DNA from: Tachypleus tridentatus
Taxonomy: Eukaryota > Arthropoda > Merostomata > Xiphosura > Limulidae
DNA: 64,000 bases
Direction: 5' to 3'
Assembly (NCBI RefSeq): GCF_004210375.1
Contig: NC_134833.1
Span: 17,601,396-17,665,395 of the forward strand
The position numbers and the translations under genes were made by a program. Every line of letters begins with the position of its first letter. Positions within the stretch are counted from its first letter, which is position 1. Below the pieces are notes generated by a model, which was given only the letters and a program-made list of their open reading frames with translations, was not told the DNA's origin and searched no databases. Below, in pieces: positions 1 through 11,834 of this stretch.

Positions 1-604
1 AACCCTACGTACATCATGACAGTACCAAAAACCCTACGTACATCATGACACAGTACTAAAACCTACGTACATCATGACAGTACCTAAAACCCTACATACA
101 TCATGACACGTCTCTAAAAAAAACCTACGTACATCATGACACAGTACCTACAAAACCTATGTACATCATGACATAGTCTCTAAAACCCTACGTACATCAT
201 GCACAGTCTCTAAAAAACCACGTACCCTGTACATCATGACCAGTCTCTAAAAAACCTACGTACATCATGACACATTCTCTAAAACTCTACGTACATCATG
301 ACAGTCTCTAAAAAAACCTTGCGTGTCATTACAGTCTCTAAAAAACCCTATGTACATCATAACATAGTCCCTAAAACCCTATGTACATCATAACATGGTC
401 CCTGAAAAAACTCTATGTACATCATAACATAGTCTCTAAAAAAACCTATGTACATCATGACATAGTCTCTAAAAAAACCCTGTACATCATAACATAGTCT
501 CTAAAAAAACCTATGTACATCATGACATAATCTCTGAAAGAACCCTATGTACATCATGACACAGTCTCTAAAACCCTACGTACATCATGACACAGTCTCC
601 AAAT
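1..604. repeat. ~31-bp tandem satellite, left edge
   Basis: About 19 head-to-tail copies of a 28-33 bp unit built around ACGTACATCATGAC followed by a CAGTCTCTAAAA-like spacer. Units differ mainly by ACGTAC versus ATGTAC (CpG decay) and by the number of A residues. The array begins before position 1, so its full length is unknown. The last clear unit ends near 604 and merges into non-repetitive DNA. Confidence 0.9.
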
Positions 605-1402
605 ACCATCCAAAATCACGGTATTTGAGTTAGCTAATTACGACTAATGAAAGCCAAAGTCTATAAGAGTGAGTGTGTGTTTTTCTTATAGCAAAACCAC
701 ATCAGGCTATCTGCTGAGTCCACCGAAGGGAATCGACCCTGATTTTAGCGTTGAAGTCTATAAGAAAGTCAAAACGTGCCATACTTATTGTGCTTTTAAT
801 CCCACATATCGTGCAAAACCATAAAACAAAACAGTCCATTGTAGATCGTCGGACAGTTTTCAGTTATTGAACACAAATTACAGTAATCGAACCAGCCAAC
901 TCTGGTGATGGATCTAAAGTGCACACATACATAACGGCTGTTATTTGTACAGAGATGTAGGAAACATTTATTCAACTGAAGAAGAACAGAATTCTTCGAA
1001 AGTGCTTGAAAACTGTTCTTTTAGTATTATATTTATTTTGTCTTATAAACTGTTTTGCACGTTCCAGTTATGTTTGTTTCTCTTGGAAACATCAAACTGT
1101 ATCAAATCCACATCCAAAACTACAATATATGTGAAATAAACAAGAACAAATTACTGTTGGTTAAGATCCATAAAGTATGCCAACTGATACGTAGAATTAT
1201 ATACGGGCTTGTTTTTGCGTTAATATACTTTCATCTGGGATATGGTGCACAAAATACGACAAACATGTAATACAAATTATTGAAGAATGGATGTAGATAT
1301 TAAAACAGAAATTATCTTGTATCTCCATCAGGAGGTTCCTGTGATAACTTTTTATCAACTTTTAGGTTATGAATTTAGAGAAAAAAATTATTAACCATAT
1401 TT
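605..1402. other. Non-coding, one tRNA-like SINE-B relic
   Basis: At 687-762 there is a minus-oriented fragment of the second SINE family (CCACATCAGGCTATCTG, then a GGAATCGACCCTGATTTTAG box-B-like part). The rest shows no exon signature, only short AT-rich open frames. Confidence 0.5.
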
Positions 1403-1522
1403 GTTTGTTATTAAGCTCAAAAATGCACAATGGGATATCAGGGTTATCCCCACTATGGGTATCGAAACCCGACTTTTAACATTATAAGTCAGCAAACTTA
1501 CCGCTGAGCTACTAGGGGGTTT
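1403..1522 (-). repeat. SINE family B copy
   Basis: Diverged tRNA-derived element read on the minus strand: a CCCACTATGGGTATCGAAACC box-B region followed by TAAGTCAGCAAACTTACCGCTGAGCTAC. It lacks the long conserved body of family A. Confidence 0.65.
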
Positions 1523-1738
1523 TAAGCTTATCAAAAAAAAAAACCTAATACAACTGAATCTCACCAGAAGACACTCAGTAACAAAAACAGTTGAGGTTCA
1601 TATTGGTGCAAGGAAAACAGTATATTATTTTCCATAAACAGGATGAGGATATATATATGTGCTGTCTTTTATCTTAATACTTCCATTACCGTCCTATGTT
1701 TCATTCGATCTAACCCAAAGCTACTAATATGGAAGGTT

Positions 1739-2040
1739 TTGCATGGTGTTGTGGATACGATGATCGACTCACAACCTACGGGATCAAAACCTATCACCGA
1801 ACAAGTTTGCCCTTTCAACCGTAGGGGCATTATAATACAATTATCAATTCTACTACGAGATGGTAAAAAAGTAGCCCAACAGTTATACTGGAAATGTCAG
1901 GCACCACTTTTACTACTAATCTTTATATTAATTGGCCTTGGTTTGGCAAGAAAGCCCTACGGTTGAAAGGACAAGCTTGTTGGGTGATAGGTTTCGATCC
2001 TGTAGGTTGTGAGTCGAGGACCTTACCAACAACGCCATAC
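1739..2040. repeat. Inverted pair of old SINE-related fragments
   Basis: Arms at about 1765-1835 and 1950-2020 are reverse complements with scattered mismatches: CGACTCACAACCTACGGGAT on the left matches ATCCTGTAGGTTGTGAGTCG on the right, and CCCTTTCAACCGTAGGG matches CCCTACGGTTGAAAGG. The left arm carries the family A order (tRNA-like head, CTTTCAACCGTAGGGG, GTAGCCCAACAG). Confidence 0.65.
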
Positions 2041-2221
2041 TATTATAGATTAGTCATGGTCCTAAAGTACAGAAAGCATTTTTTCGGCAATCATGAACCC
2101 TCTGGTCCACAATTTGCGCCCCATTGTAGAAACAACAACAAAAAAAAAGTTCTATTCATTAGGACCATGACTGATATATAACAATGATAGTCAAATCTGA
2201 CCATTCATTCATAAAAGATTA

Positions 2222-2290
2222 TCTGAAGAACTGGTAGGTGGTGCTGTTGACTAGCCGCCTTCCCTCTAGTCTGACGCTTGAAATATTAAG
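2222..2290 (+). repeat. SINE family A fragment
   Basis: Only the central body is left (GGTGGTGCTGTTGACTAG, CCGCCTTCCCTCTAGTCTGA). Both ends are missing. Confidence 0.55.
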
Positions 2291-3496
2291 AACAGCTATG
2301 TATGCATAATCCCTCAGTAGTTTTGAGCAAAGGTCCTGAGAGAAAGTTCGTAAACTCTACGAATATAATTTTTCCTTACGCAAATCAAATATTCTTAAAT
2401 ATCGACTTTCAAGAAAACTCTATTAAACACTTGGCAAACAGCGTACACACATTAGACGCGTCGTCAGAGCAGAACGAAACATATAATAAAGCGTTCTATG
2501 TCGTTTCCCAAACCCTACTATTACCTAACGTATTAGCAAAATATTATTTTAAGTTGAATACCAGACGTACCTGTGGCATAAGAGGGAAGACCAAAAAACC
2601 CAAGATTCTGGCGATCGATTAGTCTTGCAGGAAACATAGTAGCTGCGAAATTAATAGCTGGTCAAGTGTCCAGTGAGTAGTACAACTATTATTACCAGAA
2701 TGTTCTTTAGTACACAGAGCAATCGCCTTCTGCCTCCCCTGTTCGTCTGGATACGGGAATGTTCACTATTAAACTTTGGCGTTGACGCACCATACGTTTC
2801 GAGGCGCTTTACGTGCTGAACTATCTGTGAAAAACAGGCTACTGAACATAAACGCTAAATTCGAGGATGCTTAGACTAACAGAAGCGCGTTGCGCACTCT
2901 TAAAATCAGCCCACTGGGAGGTTCTGATGGAGAAATCCAACACCTAAAGAGAGCAAGCGTAAAAGACACTCACGAGGAGAAACCACGTAGTTAAGTTTTA
3001 AAAGTACATCTCTCTCTCGTACCTAAACAGATATTCAAAATATCTAACATGCAACTCGCACAATGTAGCCAATAGTTGATGAGAAATGCCATTAGAAACA
3101 ATGGTGGAAACAAGAAAGAACACTTGAATAACTGGAGTGAAAAAAACAGCTTGAGACAAAACAAACTCGCAGAGTAACCGAAATAGAACGGAAACGCGCC
3201 AACGCTAGATACCTAGACCAATATCGAAATAGATTCACGCGGAATAACATAGCCTAGTCTTATCAATAAAGAGAAACTGTTTTCATTGGAAACAAACAGC
3301 GTTCACGTTTCTTTTTATTTGCAAAAGATACACTGTTTTCACTTTGTTCTCCATAAATTTAGTGTTTTAACTTATATATATAACAAAACAAAACATTTAT
3401 GTATATAACAGAACGGAGTAGCAAAGTCTTTGTTGTTTCACGGTCTGATGAATATTCCCCAGGTTTAGAACACCAAAAGCGTGTGGAAAGATTTGA
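2291..3496. other. Non-coding, no recognisable feature
   Basis: There is an open frame of 106 codons at 2302-2622 on the plus strand. It has no domain, no good start context and no repeat similarity that I can see. I find no convincing exon or RNA in this stretch. Confidence 0.4.
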
Positions 3497-3753
3497 TTTT
3501 GAATTTCACACAAAGCCACACAAGGACTCTTTGCGCTATCCGTCCCTAATTTAGCAGTGTAAGACTAGAGAGAGGCAGCTAGTCATCACCACCCACCGCC
3601 GACTCTTGGGCTACTATTTTACCAACGAATAGTGGGATTGCCCGTCACATTATAAGCGCACACGGCTGAAAAGGCAAGCATGTTTGGTACGACGGGGATG
3701 CGAACCCGCGACCCTCAGATTACGCCTTAACCCACCTGGCCATGCCGGGGCCC
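3497..3753 (-). repeat. SINE family A copy
   Basis: Nearly full-length tRNA-derived SINE. On the plus strand the order is tail (TTTGAATTTCACACAAAGCC), body (CTAGTCATCACCACCCACCG, ACCAACGAATAGTGGGATTG) and tRNA-like head ending GGCCATGCCGGGGCC. Part of the anticodon region is deleted. Confidence 0.9.
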
Positions 3754-4515
3754 GTGTGGAAAGAAGTGAATTCCACGTTGAAAATTGTTCATAGTGATGT
3801 GGTTCTGAACAGGTAGTAAGAACCCCACCCCAGAGTCTTCCATCACGTTTTGTAACTTTATTCATAAAAAATCACCTACAATTCGGTGACTTCAACCATA
3901 AAGGTCTAGTAGTATATTGTATGGTCTTTCTATGAGTGAAATAAAACAAATGTTTATGCTTGTCAAGATACCCTTCTGTATGTACAGAAACTAAACTACA
4001 CAAGGAATATTTATGAAGAGATAATTATTAGTTCAGTAAATATAAAAACCTTCTAACGCCACCTGGAGTCTAACTATACAGAGAATGCAGGAAATTATGT
4101 GAAAAATAAGTATTCTTTATAGCTAAACGTAAAACCAATACTTAAAAATTTACTTCAAAGCGTGGAAAGAAAACGTATTTCCTCCACATGGAAACTTCGA
4201 GCATTTATTTTATCTACCGAACATTTCCTGGAGAAATGTTTAACCAAGACGACAAGGCTACGAACAAATTAAATATATGCGAAATACACAAGCAGTATGT
4301 TTACGTGTTTCTCGGAATATATCTATAGAATATACATCTATAGAATATTCTCAAAAATTTTAACTATAACAATTTACGGTCTACGCGTCTACACTACCAG
4401 AAAGGTTTCTTTCATTTTCTTATGTAAAAAAGACATATATAAAAACATCTTGACTGTTTGGATTAAATTTTCACAAATGATCTCACATTACGCAATTTCT
4501 TTAATTAATAAACAG

Positions 4516-4770
4516 CGTGTTAAGGCGTGCGACTCGTAATCCGAGGGTCGCGGGTTCGCATCCCCGTCGCGCCAAACATGCTCGCCCTTTCAGCTGTGGG
4601 GCGTTATAATGTGACGGTCAATCCCACTATTCGTTGGTAAAAGAGTAGCCCAAGAGTTGGCGGTGGGTGGTGATGATTAGCTGCCTTCCTCTAGTCTTAC
4701 ACTACTAAATTAGGGCGGCTAGCACAGATAGCCCAGTAGCTTTGTGCGAAATTCAAAAACAAACAAACAC
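4516..4770 (+). repeat. SINE family A copy
   Basis: 5'-truncated inside the A-box region. The box-B segment CGCGGGTTCGCATCCCCG, the full body and an AAACAAACAAAC tail are present. It is head-to-head with the minus copy at 3497. Confidence 0.9.
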
Positions 4771-4798
4771 ACAAATTTATAACTGTGTTTAAGCCAAG

Positions 4799-5066
4799 GT
4801 CTGGCGTGGTCAGTAGTTAGGGCGCTCAACTCGCATTTTAATTATTCGCGATTTCGATTCCAGTCTTCGAACACACTTATTATTTCAGCTGTGGGGGCGT
4901 TATAATATAACGGTCAATTCGTTGGTAGAAAAGAGTAGCCCAAGAATAAACGGTTGGCAGTGTTAACTAGCTGCCTTTCCACTAGTCTATCACATCTAAA
5001 TGAAGATCGACTTGGGAAGACAGCCCTGCGGCAGGTTTTCGCGAAATTCCAAAAATAAACGAAAAT
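4799..5066 (+). repeat. SINE family A copy, diverged
   Basis: It starts GTCTGGCGTGGTCAGTAGTTAG and retains GTGGGGGCGTTATAATATAACGG and GAGTAGCCCAAG, but it is much more diverged than the copy just upstream, so the two are independent insertions. Confidence 0.8.
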
Positions 5067-6051
5067 ACAAGCATGTGAAAGAAATCAGTACAGTTGTGTC
5101 TGTGTAATCAATCGAACACAAAAACAACCATTCAAACATGTTACGTATACGTTGTTTGGAATTACTTAGTCGTAAACTCTCTTAAAGAGAAAAGTTGTGT
5201 GAAAATTGAAAATTATATTTATTTATTTCAATATTTTAAATAAAATACATTAAAAATTTATACTCGTGACGTTTATAGGACTTGATTTTGCTTCTCGTGA
5301 AATGCTTGTTTTTGTGGAACGTGAATAGAACTACAAGGAAAACAATAATACACGTTTCTCACAAAGTCGAATCATCGGATGGAAAATAACTTTGTGGTCT
5401 CGAAAAACGTAACGAAGCCAACGTATGAAACGCTCGAATGACATTCAACACAAAAAAAACGGAGAACAGACAAGTCTGAACATGTAATAACACGAGACGA
5501 TTTTCGAAAAAGTTGTAAATTGAATATTTTCAGTAATTCCAAGTGCGAATCCGTTTTTATGTTTCGCCAATGTATTTACGACTATTAGTGTTATTTTATT
5601 AAGAACCAAAAGAACTTTTTACAATCAAAAGCGTGGACTAAAAGCTGCAGCTAAGCAAGTTGAAAACACTGTAGAAGTGAATACAATCAATATATTTGAA
5701 GAGACATATGGCTGATTATTCAGAGTTCTCTACCATTGGCAAACATTTAATTATACTTTATTTAGACCAAACAGTTTTGTTCTCTGAGCACATTTCTGTC
5801 TAATTAATTTTTTTTTTTTTAATGTTTGAAACTTCATCAAACTTTTATGTGATGTATTAAACACACTAATCTGAATGTCCTTAGGCTTATATTGTATGCA
5901 GAAATCCGAACACGGTTACCTCTTTCTTCCAAGCTCGCCATATTAATACATTTAATTTTTTCAAACACACAAAAATCTTACAGAAGAAAGATGCACGTGC
6001 TCGTTAGAAAATCAAATTACGTCTTCACTTCGATTGCTAAGAAACACAACC
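5067..6051. other. AT-rich, nothing recognised
   Basis: Unique-looking AT-rich sequence with homopolymer T at 5810-5820. I see no exon, RNA gene or repeat. Confidence 0.4.
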
Positions 6052-6332
6052 TTTGTTTGTTTGTTTGTTTTGGAATTTCGCAAAAGCTACTCGAGGGCTA
6101 TCTGTGCTAGCCGTCCCTAATTTAGCAGTGTAAGACTAGAGGAAAGGCAGCTAGTCATCACCACCCACCGCCAACTCTTGGGCTACTCTTTTACCAACGA
6201 ATAGTGGGATTGACCGTCACATTATAACGCTCCCACGGCTGGGAGGGCGAGCATGTTTGGCGCGACTCGGGCGCGAACCCGCGACCCTCAGATTAAAGCG
6301 CACGCCTTAACGCGCTAGGCCATGCAGGGCCC
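6052..6332 (-). repeat. SINE family A copy, full length
   Basis: The tail is (TTTG)n at 6052-6072, followed by the complete body and a tRNA-like head ending at GGCCATGCAGGGCCC. One of the least diverged copies. Confidence 0.93.
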
Positions 6333-6775
6333 AAAACACAACCTACTGTAATTTATATGAAAAAAAAAACATACAAACGTAATAATTACGAAATCATCAA
6401 AAAGAGGAAAAACCTAATGCTAAGATAAAGTATATAAAATATTAGTACTGGTTTAAAATTTAAAAAATACAAATTTAGCCTTAAAATCGAAAATCTAGTT
6501 CTATTATTTTTTATTACTATACATTTATTATAGATATTATTTTGTATTGTTACCTTCGTATATGTATTTCAGACAAATCTAAATACTTTAAGCTGGACAA
6601 ACTTCATGAAATATCATTGGTTTTACGACCGAAAATGTCGTTAACAGAGAGGATAACTTATGAAACAATGCATTGTAATCTTTATAAACTAGAACAATAT
6701 ATTTAATTAGCTACACTCATTGACGAGTCGAATTGTGATGCGATCAGGAGTTCCTGGTAATTTATACTTCTGATT

Positions 6776-7002
6776 TTGTTTAATTTTGAATTTCGTGCAA
6801 AGCTACACGAGGGCTATCTGCTCTAGCCGTACCTAATTTACCAGTGTAAGGGACTACTCTTTTAGCAACGAGTAGTGGATTGACCGTCACAAAATAACGC
6901 CCCAATAGCTGAAGGTGCGAGCATGTTTGGTGTAACGGGGATTCGAACCCGTGACCCTCAGATTACGAGTCGAGTACCTTAACCACCTGGCCATGCCGGG
7001 CC
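6776..7002 (-). repeat. SINE family A copy with internal deletion
   Basis: Head and tail are intact (GGGGATTCGAACCCGTGACC, CTGGCCATGCCGGGCC). About 50 bp of the body containing the TCATCACCACCCACCG segment are missing after CAGTGTAAG. Confidence 0.9.
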
Positions 7003-7797
7003 TATACTACTAATAGGATATTATTTTTTAAGTTAAAGCACATTAAAATGCGAATAATGGGTTCAAATATGAATAAAAAGTGACCAGAATAGAGTTAGAG
7101 AGAGAACACTGGAACATACAAAGAAGACGAAACGTTAACTTAAAATCAAGAAGAAAATATATAATTATATGTAACAGTAGGTCGTATCTCGGAGGAAAAG
7201 GATGGAGAACTAATAAAAATAAATGATGCTAAGCATTAGAAAAATGAAACTTATTAGTCCAGATAAGTAAAATGTATTAGCTCATGAGTAATCACTGACC
7301 ATTAGCTCTCGCCTTTGAAACTTTTCTCCTAAAAATAACGTTAACAACAGCCTCGAAGAGAAACGGTGGCTTTCCCTGTATGCACGAAAAACTGAAACTT
7401 TACAAAACTTGCTTCACAAAATAAACTGAGTAATTATCTAGTGCTCGACATTATTAGCAGTTGGGCTTGCGTTTCAACGGCAACGCTTAAAGTGTTACAA
7501 AGTAGTCCGTAGTTGCTTCTCGTATATAGAAGCCTTGTGAGTTATTAGATGGACTAAACAGTGGATAACCGCGCTCCTGAAAACGTAAGGTTTGTTTTCA
7601 AATGTTACGGAACAAATTAGAACGTTCGAGAAAAAAACAAACAAACGAATAATTACTACATACGTATGTGCGAAATATAAGCTTAAAATGTAATAAGACC
7701 TAGTAATGTAAACAAATGGAACAACATTAAATAACAGGTAATTGAAAGAAAGAAAGAAAACGGAATAATTTTATCTAATTCTTTCTGCTACCATGGG
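7003..7797. other. AT-rich, nothing recognised
   Basis: Only a short GAAA run near 7745-7760 stands out. I see no coding or structured element. Confidence 0.4.
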
Positions 7798-8026
7798 GCT
7801 CTGGCACGGCCAGGTGGTGAGGGCGCTTGACTCATAATCTGAGTTTCGAATCCCCGCCCCAACAAACATGCTCGCCCTTTCTATCTGGGAAGCGTTATAA
7901 TATGATGATCAATACGACTATTTGTTGGGGACAAAGTAACCCAAGATTTGGGGGTGGCCCAACTAGTCTTTTACTGCTAGCGTAGATAACCCTCTTGTAA
8001 CTTTGCGCGAAATTGAAAATAAACCA
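7798..8026 (+). repeat. SINE family A copy, diverged
   Basis: The head is GGCACGGCCAGGTGGTGAGG. The body is shortened and substituted (GATTTGGGGGTGGCCCAACT), and the end is GCGCGAAATTGAAAATAAACC. Confidence 0.8.
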
Positions 8027-8037
8027 AATCAACTTTG

Positions 8038-8155
8038 TTTTTAGCAGCAGAGCAGAATGTCTGAGACTTATAACGTTAGAAATCGGGTTTCCATGCCCGT
8101 AGTGAGCAGATCACAGATAGCCCATCGTGTTGATCTGTGCTTAACTTCAAACAAA
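8038..8155 (+). repeat. SINE family B copy
   Basis: Plus-oriented: GCAGAGCAGAATGTCTGAGA, TAACGTTAGAAATCGGGTTT, CACAGATAGCCCATCGTGTT, then CTTCAAACAAAC as the tail. It lies 12 bp after a family A copy. Confidence 0.75.
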
Positions 8156-8736
8156 CACCTGCCAGGAAAACAGTTAATCAATGTGTGTTTCCAGTCCAGG
8201 TGATTTACTCAGCAGTCCTATGTGCTAACTTTTACGTAAGTAAACATACCATTTCTAGCATCCCAATATAGTAACTGCGTTTGTATGTTAGCTATTTCTA
8301 TGCAGGTGTTATGATGATGAAATGTTAAACAGTGAAACACCTAATATCACCGAAATGACGTGTAAAAGCCATCGTCTTTAAATGAAATTTTGCCGTATTT
8401 TCTACGGCATGTACTTCATACCTCTAAACCAGTCTAAACGTCAAAAATTCTTTACTTAATATATATTGAATATGGTTTCATATTTAGTTCTTAATCGTAT
8501 TTGAATAAGAAAACTAGATTATTATAAAGTTAAGCATCATTAAAATGATCTTCAATGCTGTTTGTAGTTCAGTCTAGTCATGGCAGAGGGAGCTTTAAAC
8601 GGGTGATAATACAATAACTGAATTTATACCCCACGAACTGTCGACATTTGGCAGAGCGCTAAAGTATTTCAAACACAATCATTTCTCAACAATGAATCCC
8701 GTTTCTGTTCATAAGTCCGAATCACAACTGATAAGG
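8156..8736. other. Non-coding, nothing recognised
   Basis: AT-rich sequence without exon-like or repetitive structure. Confidence 0.4.
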
Positions 8737-8872
8737 AATACGCTAACTTATTTAAGATTTTGTTCTAATACAATGGAAACATCTTGCACAGTAACTACAA
8801 TACGCTAACTTATTTAAGATTTTGTTCTGCTACAATGAAAACATCTTGCACAGGAACTACAATACGCCAACT
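8737..8872. repeat. 62-bp direct tandem duplication
   Basis: Units start at 8737, 8799 and a partial one at 8861, each beginning AATACGCTAACTT (GCCAACTT in the third). The first two are about 92% identical by eye, so this is a recent local duplication. Confidence 0.85.
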
Positions 8873-9324
8873 TACTTGTAACGAAGGGAAGGAAGGATAT
8901 AAGATGGAACCCCGATCTAACAACACACAGACGCGATTCATTATAGAAATCAAACTACTGGTAGATGGACTATATGACAGATTAATCAGCTCCACCACCT
9001 GCTGTTGAGCCTAGAGTCCAGCTGAATGAAAGTACGGTGAAGTTACACAACGTCACATGGCATGTTCCCCACCTTCCCGCTGGTTATATTGATGTGTATT
9101 AGCTGCAATTTTGATATACTATGCGATCGTATTGCCACCTAGTGGGTAAAGAAGTAAACTTATTCAAATTCAAACTTACTTATTTTTAGAATTATTAACT
9201 TTTCGGTTTAATATGGTAAATAGTTTGAACGTAAAGCGAAATGGATTTTAATGTAGTCGGACGGCAATTAATCCAGTTGTGTCTACTAAACTGGCATGTC
9301 TACAGATTTTGGTAAATTGTTTGA
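8873..9324. other. Non-coding, nothing recognised
   Basis: No exon, RNA or repeat signature beyond the neighbouring duplication. Confidence 0.35.
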
Positions 9325-9672
9325 AGTTACGCACAAAGCCAAACGATGGACTATGTATGTATGCTCTGGCCATCACGGGTGTCGGATGGTTGGTTGTTTG
9401 CTTGTTTTGAATTTTACGCAAACCTACACAAGGGCTGTCTGCGCTAGCCGTCCCTAATTTAGTAGAGTAGGACTAGAAGAAAGGCAGCTAGTCATCACCA
9501 CCCACCGCCAACTCTTGGGCTACTCTTTTACCAATGAATAGTGGGATTGAGTGTAACATTATAACGACCACGTTGCTGAGAGGACGAGCATATTTGGTGT
9601 ATTTGTGGTGTGACGGGTATTGAAACCCGCTTTCTATCATCGTAAGTCTGCAGACATACGGCTTTGCTACTA
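9325..9672 (-). repeat. SINE A nested in, or fused to, SINE B
   Basis: From left to right: family B tail and box-B part (9325-9388, ends ATCACGGGTGTCGG), family A tail and body (9390-9600, ends GAGCATATTTGGTGT), then again ACGGGTATTGAAACCC and a family B head (TAAGTCTGCAGACATACGGC). The repeated ACGGGTxTxG on both sides looks like a target duplication around an inserted, headless family A copy. Confidence 0.7.
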
Positions 9673-10314
9673 ATAAAGTTAGGTAAATATAGATATCAAT
9701 ATAAAGTTAAACAAAAGAAATTGGTGAGAAGGTACTTGGTAATCTTTATTTATTGGGGAATGTTTCTAACTTAACTGATTTGGAAAGTTGAAGATATATA
9801 TTTCTGGATTATTAATATTTTAAATATCCTGGTGTACCGAGTTGAGAAATGCGTTCACTAAAATTAATACAATCAAGGAAAATCACGATCGATAATTTAA
9901 TAAATTATTTTTAAAAATCGACTCTTCTTACGAAAGAACAACAACCTGAAAGTAACAAGGCTAAGACGTAGCTATTACATTGCTATACAACAAAATATTT
10001 TTATGTACCCAGCTGCACAAGTAACACTAGATGGCGCAAGACTGACAGACTCAGGTCGAGACTGGAGTCTTGTATACAGAAGTTACAACAGCTTACGTGC
10101 TCACAGCCTAATCGTTTAAAAATACTTTTGAATAGTTCGTGTAAAACTAAAATGAAAATTACAGTTCGAAGTCGTTAGTTGTGCATTTATCGCGTGAATT
10201 TTCCCGTGGCAATGAGAAATTGAAACATATAATGGTTCACTTTGTTTATATTTCCTAAATATATTTTCTGTATGGTAAAATATCATTAGTCGGAAACAAT
10301 AATTATAAATTCTT
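9673..10314. other. AT-rich, nothing recognised
   Basis: No supported feature. Confidence 0.35.
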
Positions 10315-10436
10315 TGTTTCTACCAAAGCACAAGGCTACACGACGGGTTAACTGTTCTCTGTCCACCATGAGTGTCATAATTTGGTTTCTAGTGTTGTTA
10401 ATACACATATATTCCGCTGTGCTACGAGGGTGGAGG
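10315..10436 (-). repeat. SINE family B copy, diverged
   Basis: Contains CACAAGGCTACACGACGGG, CTGTTCTCTGTCCACCATGA and CCGCTGTGCTACGAGGG in minus order. Confidence 0.6.
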
Positions 10437-10487
10437 GCAATAATTGCAATCCTTAGACAGGTGAGGACTCCATTTTGAAATTGTCGT

Positions 10488-10500
10488 GTTGCTAGGCAAC
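10488..10500. promoter_or_regulatory. X-box-like RFX palindrome
   Basis: GTTGCTAGGCAAC is a perfect inverted repeat with a 3-bp centre. It fits the established X-box bound by RFX factors (GTTGCC-AT-GGCAAC type). No gene start is recognised nearby, so function is an inference only. Confidence 0.35.
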
Positions 10501-11013
10501 TGGAGACTGCTTCCAGTGGTGTGGTTGTTAAAGGATCTCAGGTATACGACATAGGAGGCGATGTGTGGCTGGAACTTCGGAACGTCAAATTAGTACTAAA
10601 AATTTGTACAATTAAATGGAAGTCATACAAGTAGATACAAAAATATTAATTTCCGATCAGAGCAAGCTAATTAGTACAGTTAATTAAGTGTATATTTCTT
10701 ACGTACTTTAAACATGAAAATACATTGTTTCATCAGTTGGTTACCCTTGTTATTAACGGTGTTTTCGGTCGTAAACCCAATAACATCTAAAGCGACTGTT
10801 TGCACAATGTGTCGTATGCAACTAAAAATCTCAATTTCTATAAAACCAGCTACGAATTTCTGATTTAGTTAGATATCACCTAATGTTATTTTTAACTGGA
10901 GATAGGAATTGTACCTCGTGCACAGACTAATATGAAATGTGTTTTTTATTACTATAATACCCCAGACGTCCTTAAGTACACATATATTGAAACTATTTTT
11001 CAATTACATCTTA
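10501..11013. other. Non-coding, nothing recognised
   Basis: No supported feature. Confidence 0.35.
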
Positions 11014-11125
11014 GTTGTTTTGTTTGAAATTAAGCACAAATCTACACCACGACCTTCTGTGCTCTGCTTACCACGGTATCAAAACCTAGTCTTAAGCGTT
11101 GTAGGTCCGCAGACTGAGGGGGAAG
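11014..11125 (-). repeat. SINE family B copy
   Basis: TTTGAAATTAAGCACAAATC tail, TTCTGTGCTCTGCTTACCAC and GCGTTGTAGGTCCGCAGAC identify it. The end of the head is lost. Confidence 0.65.
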
Positions 11126-11618
11126 GGCAAAACTTGGTTAGCTCTACGTAGTTATCAAGTAGCTTCGCGCTCAAAGGCCACTGCTGGGCTCCACCTCATA
11201 TCCCATTCCCAGAGATTTCGATACACCATCTTAACAATTCCAAATCTGTGTACAAAATCGTTATTAAATATATTCAAATTAAGTTTCTGTATTGGTAACC
11301 AGTAACTTAATCAAAGTAACAGCAGAAATTTGATAAAAGTCGCCCCAATTATCCTTATTTGTATTATAATTATCATTAACCCATCACTAATAAAAAAAAA
11401 ATGTTTTTTTTTTACTTTGCCCCTTTCAAAAAAATTCGGCTGCATGACGTCATTGAACTAAAAAAACTACCGAACAAAGCAAAACAGAACTACATCTACT
11501 ACTAAATAAATTAGATTAACTGTCAGTTAATCTTAGCACAGGTTTTACAAGTTATTTTCTGTGTAGAAATTCGGTTGAATGGTTGATAGTATCGTGTACT
11601 TAATCATCCAGTATTTTG
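11126..11618. other. Non-coding, nothing recognised
   Basis: A/T homopolymers at 11391-11412. No supported gene or repeat. Confidence 0.35.
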
Positions 11619-11720
11619 TCTATTTGTAACTAAACATAAAACCACACATTGGGCTATCTGTTCTCTGCTAGTATCGAAACCCGGTTGTAAGTACACAGAT
11701 ATACAGCTGTGCCACTGGGA
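11619..11720 (-). repeat. SINE family B copy
   Basis: Contains TTGGGCTATCTGTTCTCTGC, TATCGAAACCCGG and ACAGCTGTGCCACTGGGA. First of a same-orientation tandem pair. Confidence 0.7.
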
Positions 11721-11727
11721 ACTTCTT

Positions 11728-11834
11728 TTGTTTGTAGACAAGTACAAAGCCACACAATGGTCTCTCCACCACGGGTATCGAAACTCGGTTTCTAGCGTTT
11801 TAAGTACGCAGACACACCGCTTTGCCACTTAAGG
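11728..11834 (-). repeat. SINE family B copy
   Basis: Second of the pair: ACAAAGCCACACAATGGTCT, CCACCACGGGTATCGAAACT, CCGCTTTGCCACTTAAGGG. It is separated from the first by about 8 bp. Confidence 0.75.

Noticed and set aside
1-604. CRISPR array
   Set aside because: The units are contiguous imperfect repeats without unique spacers, in an animal genome with SINEs and spliced genes.
2302-2622. 106-codon plus-strand open frame as a gene
   Set aside because: Isolated between SINE fragments, with no domain, no promoter and no splice evidence.
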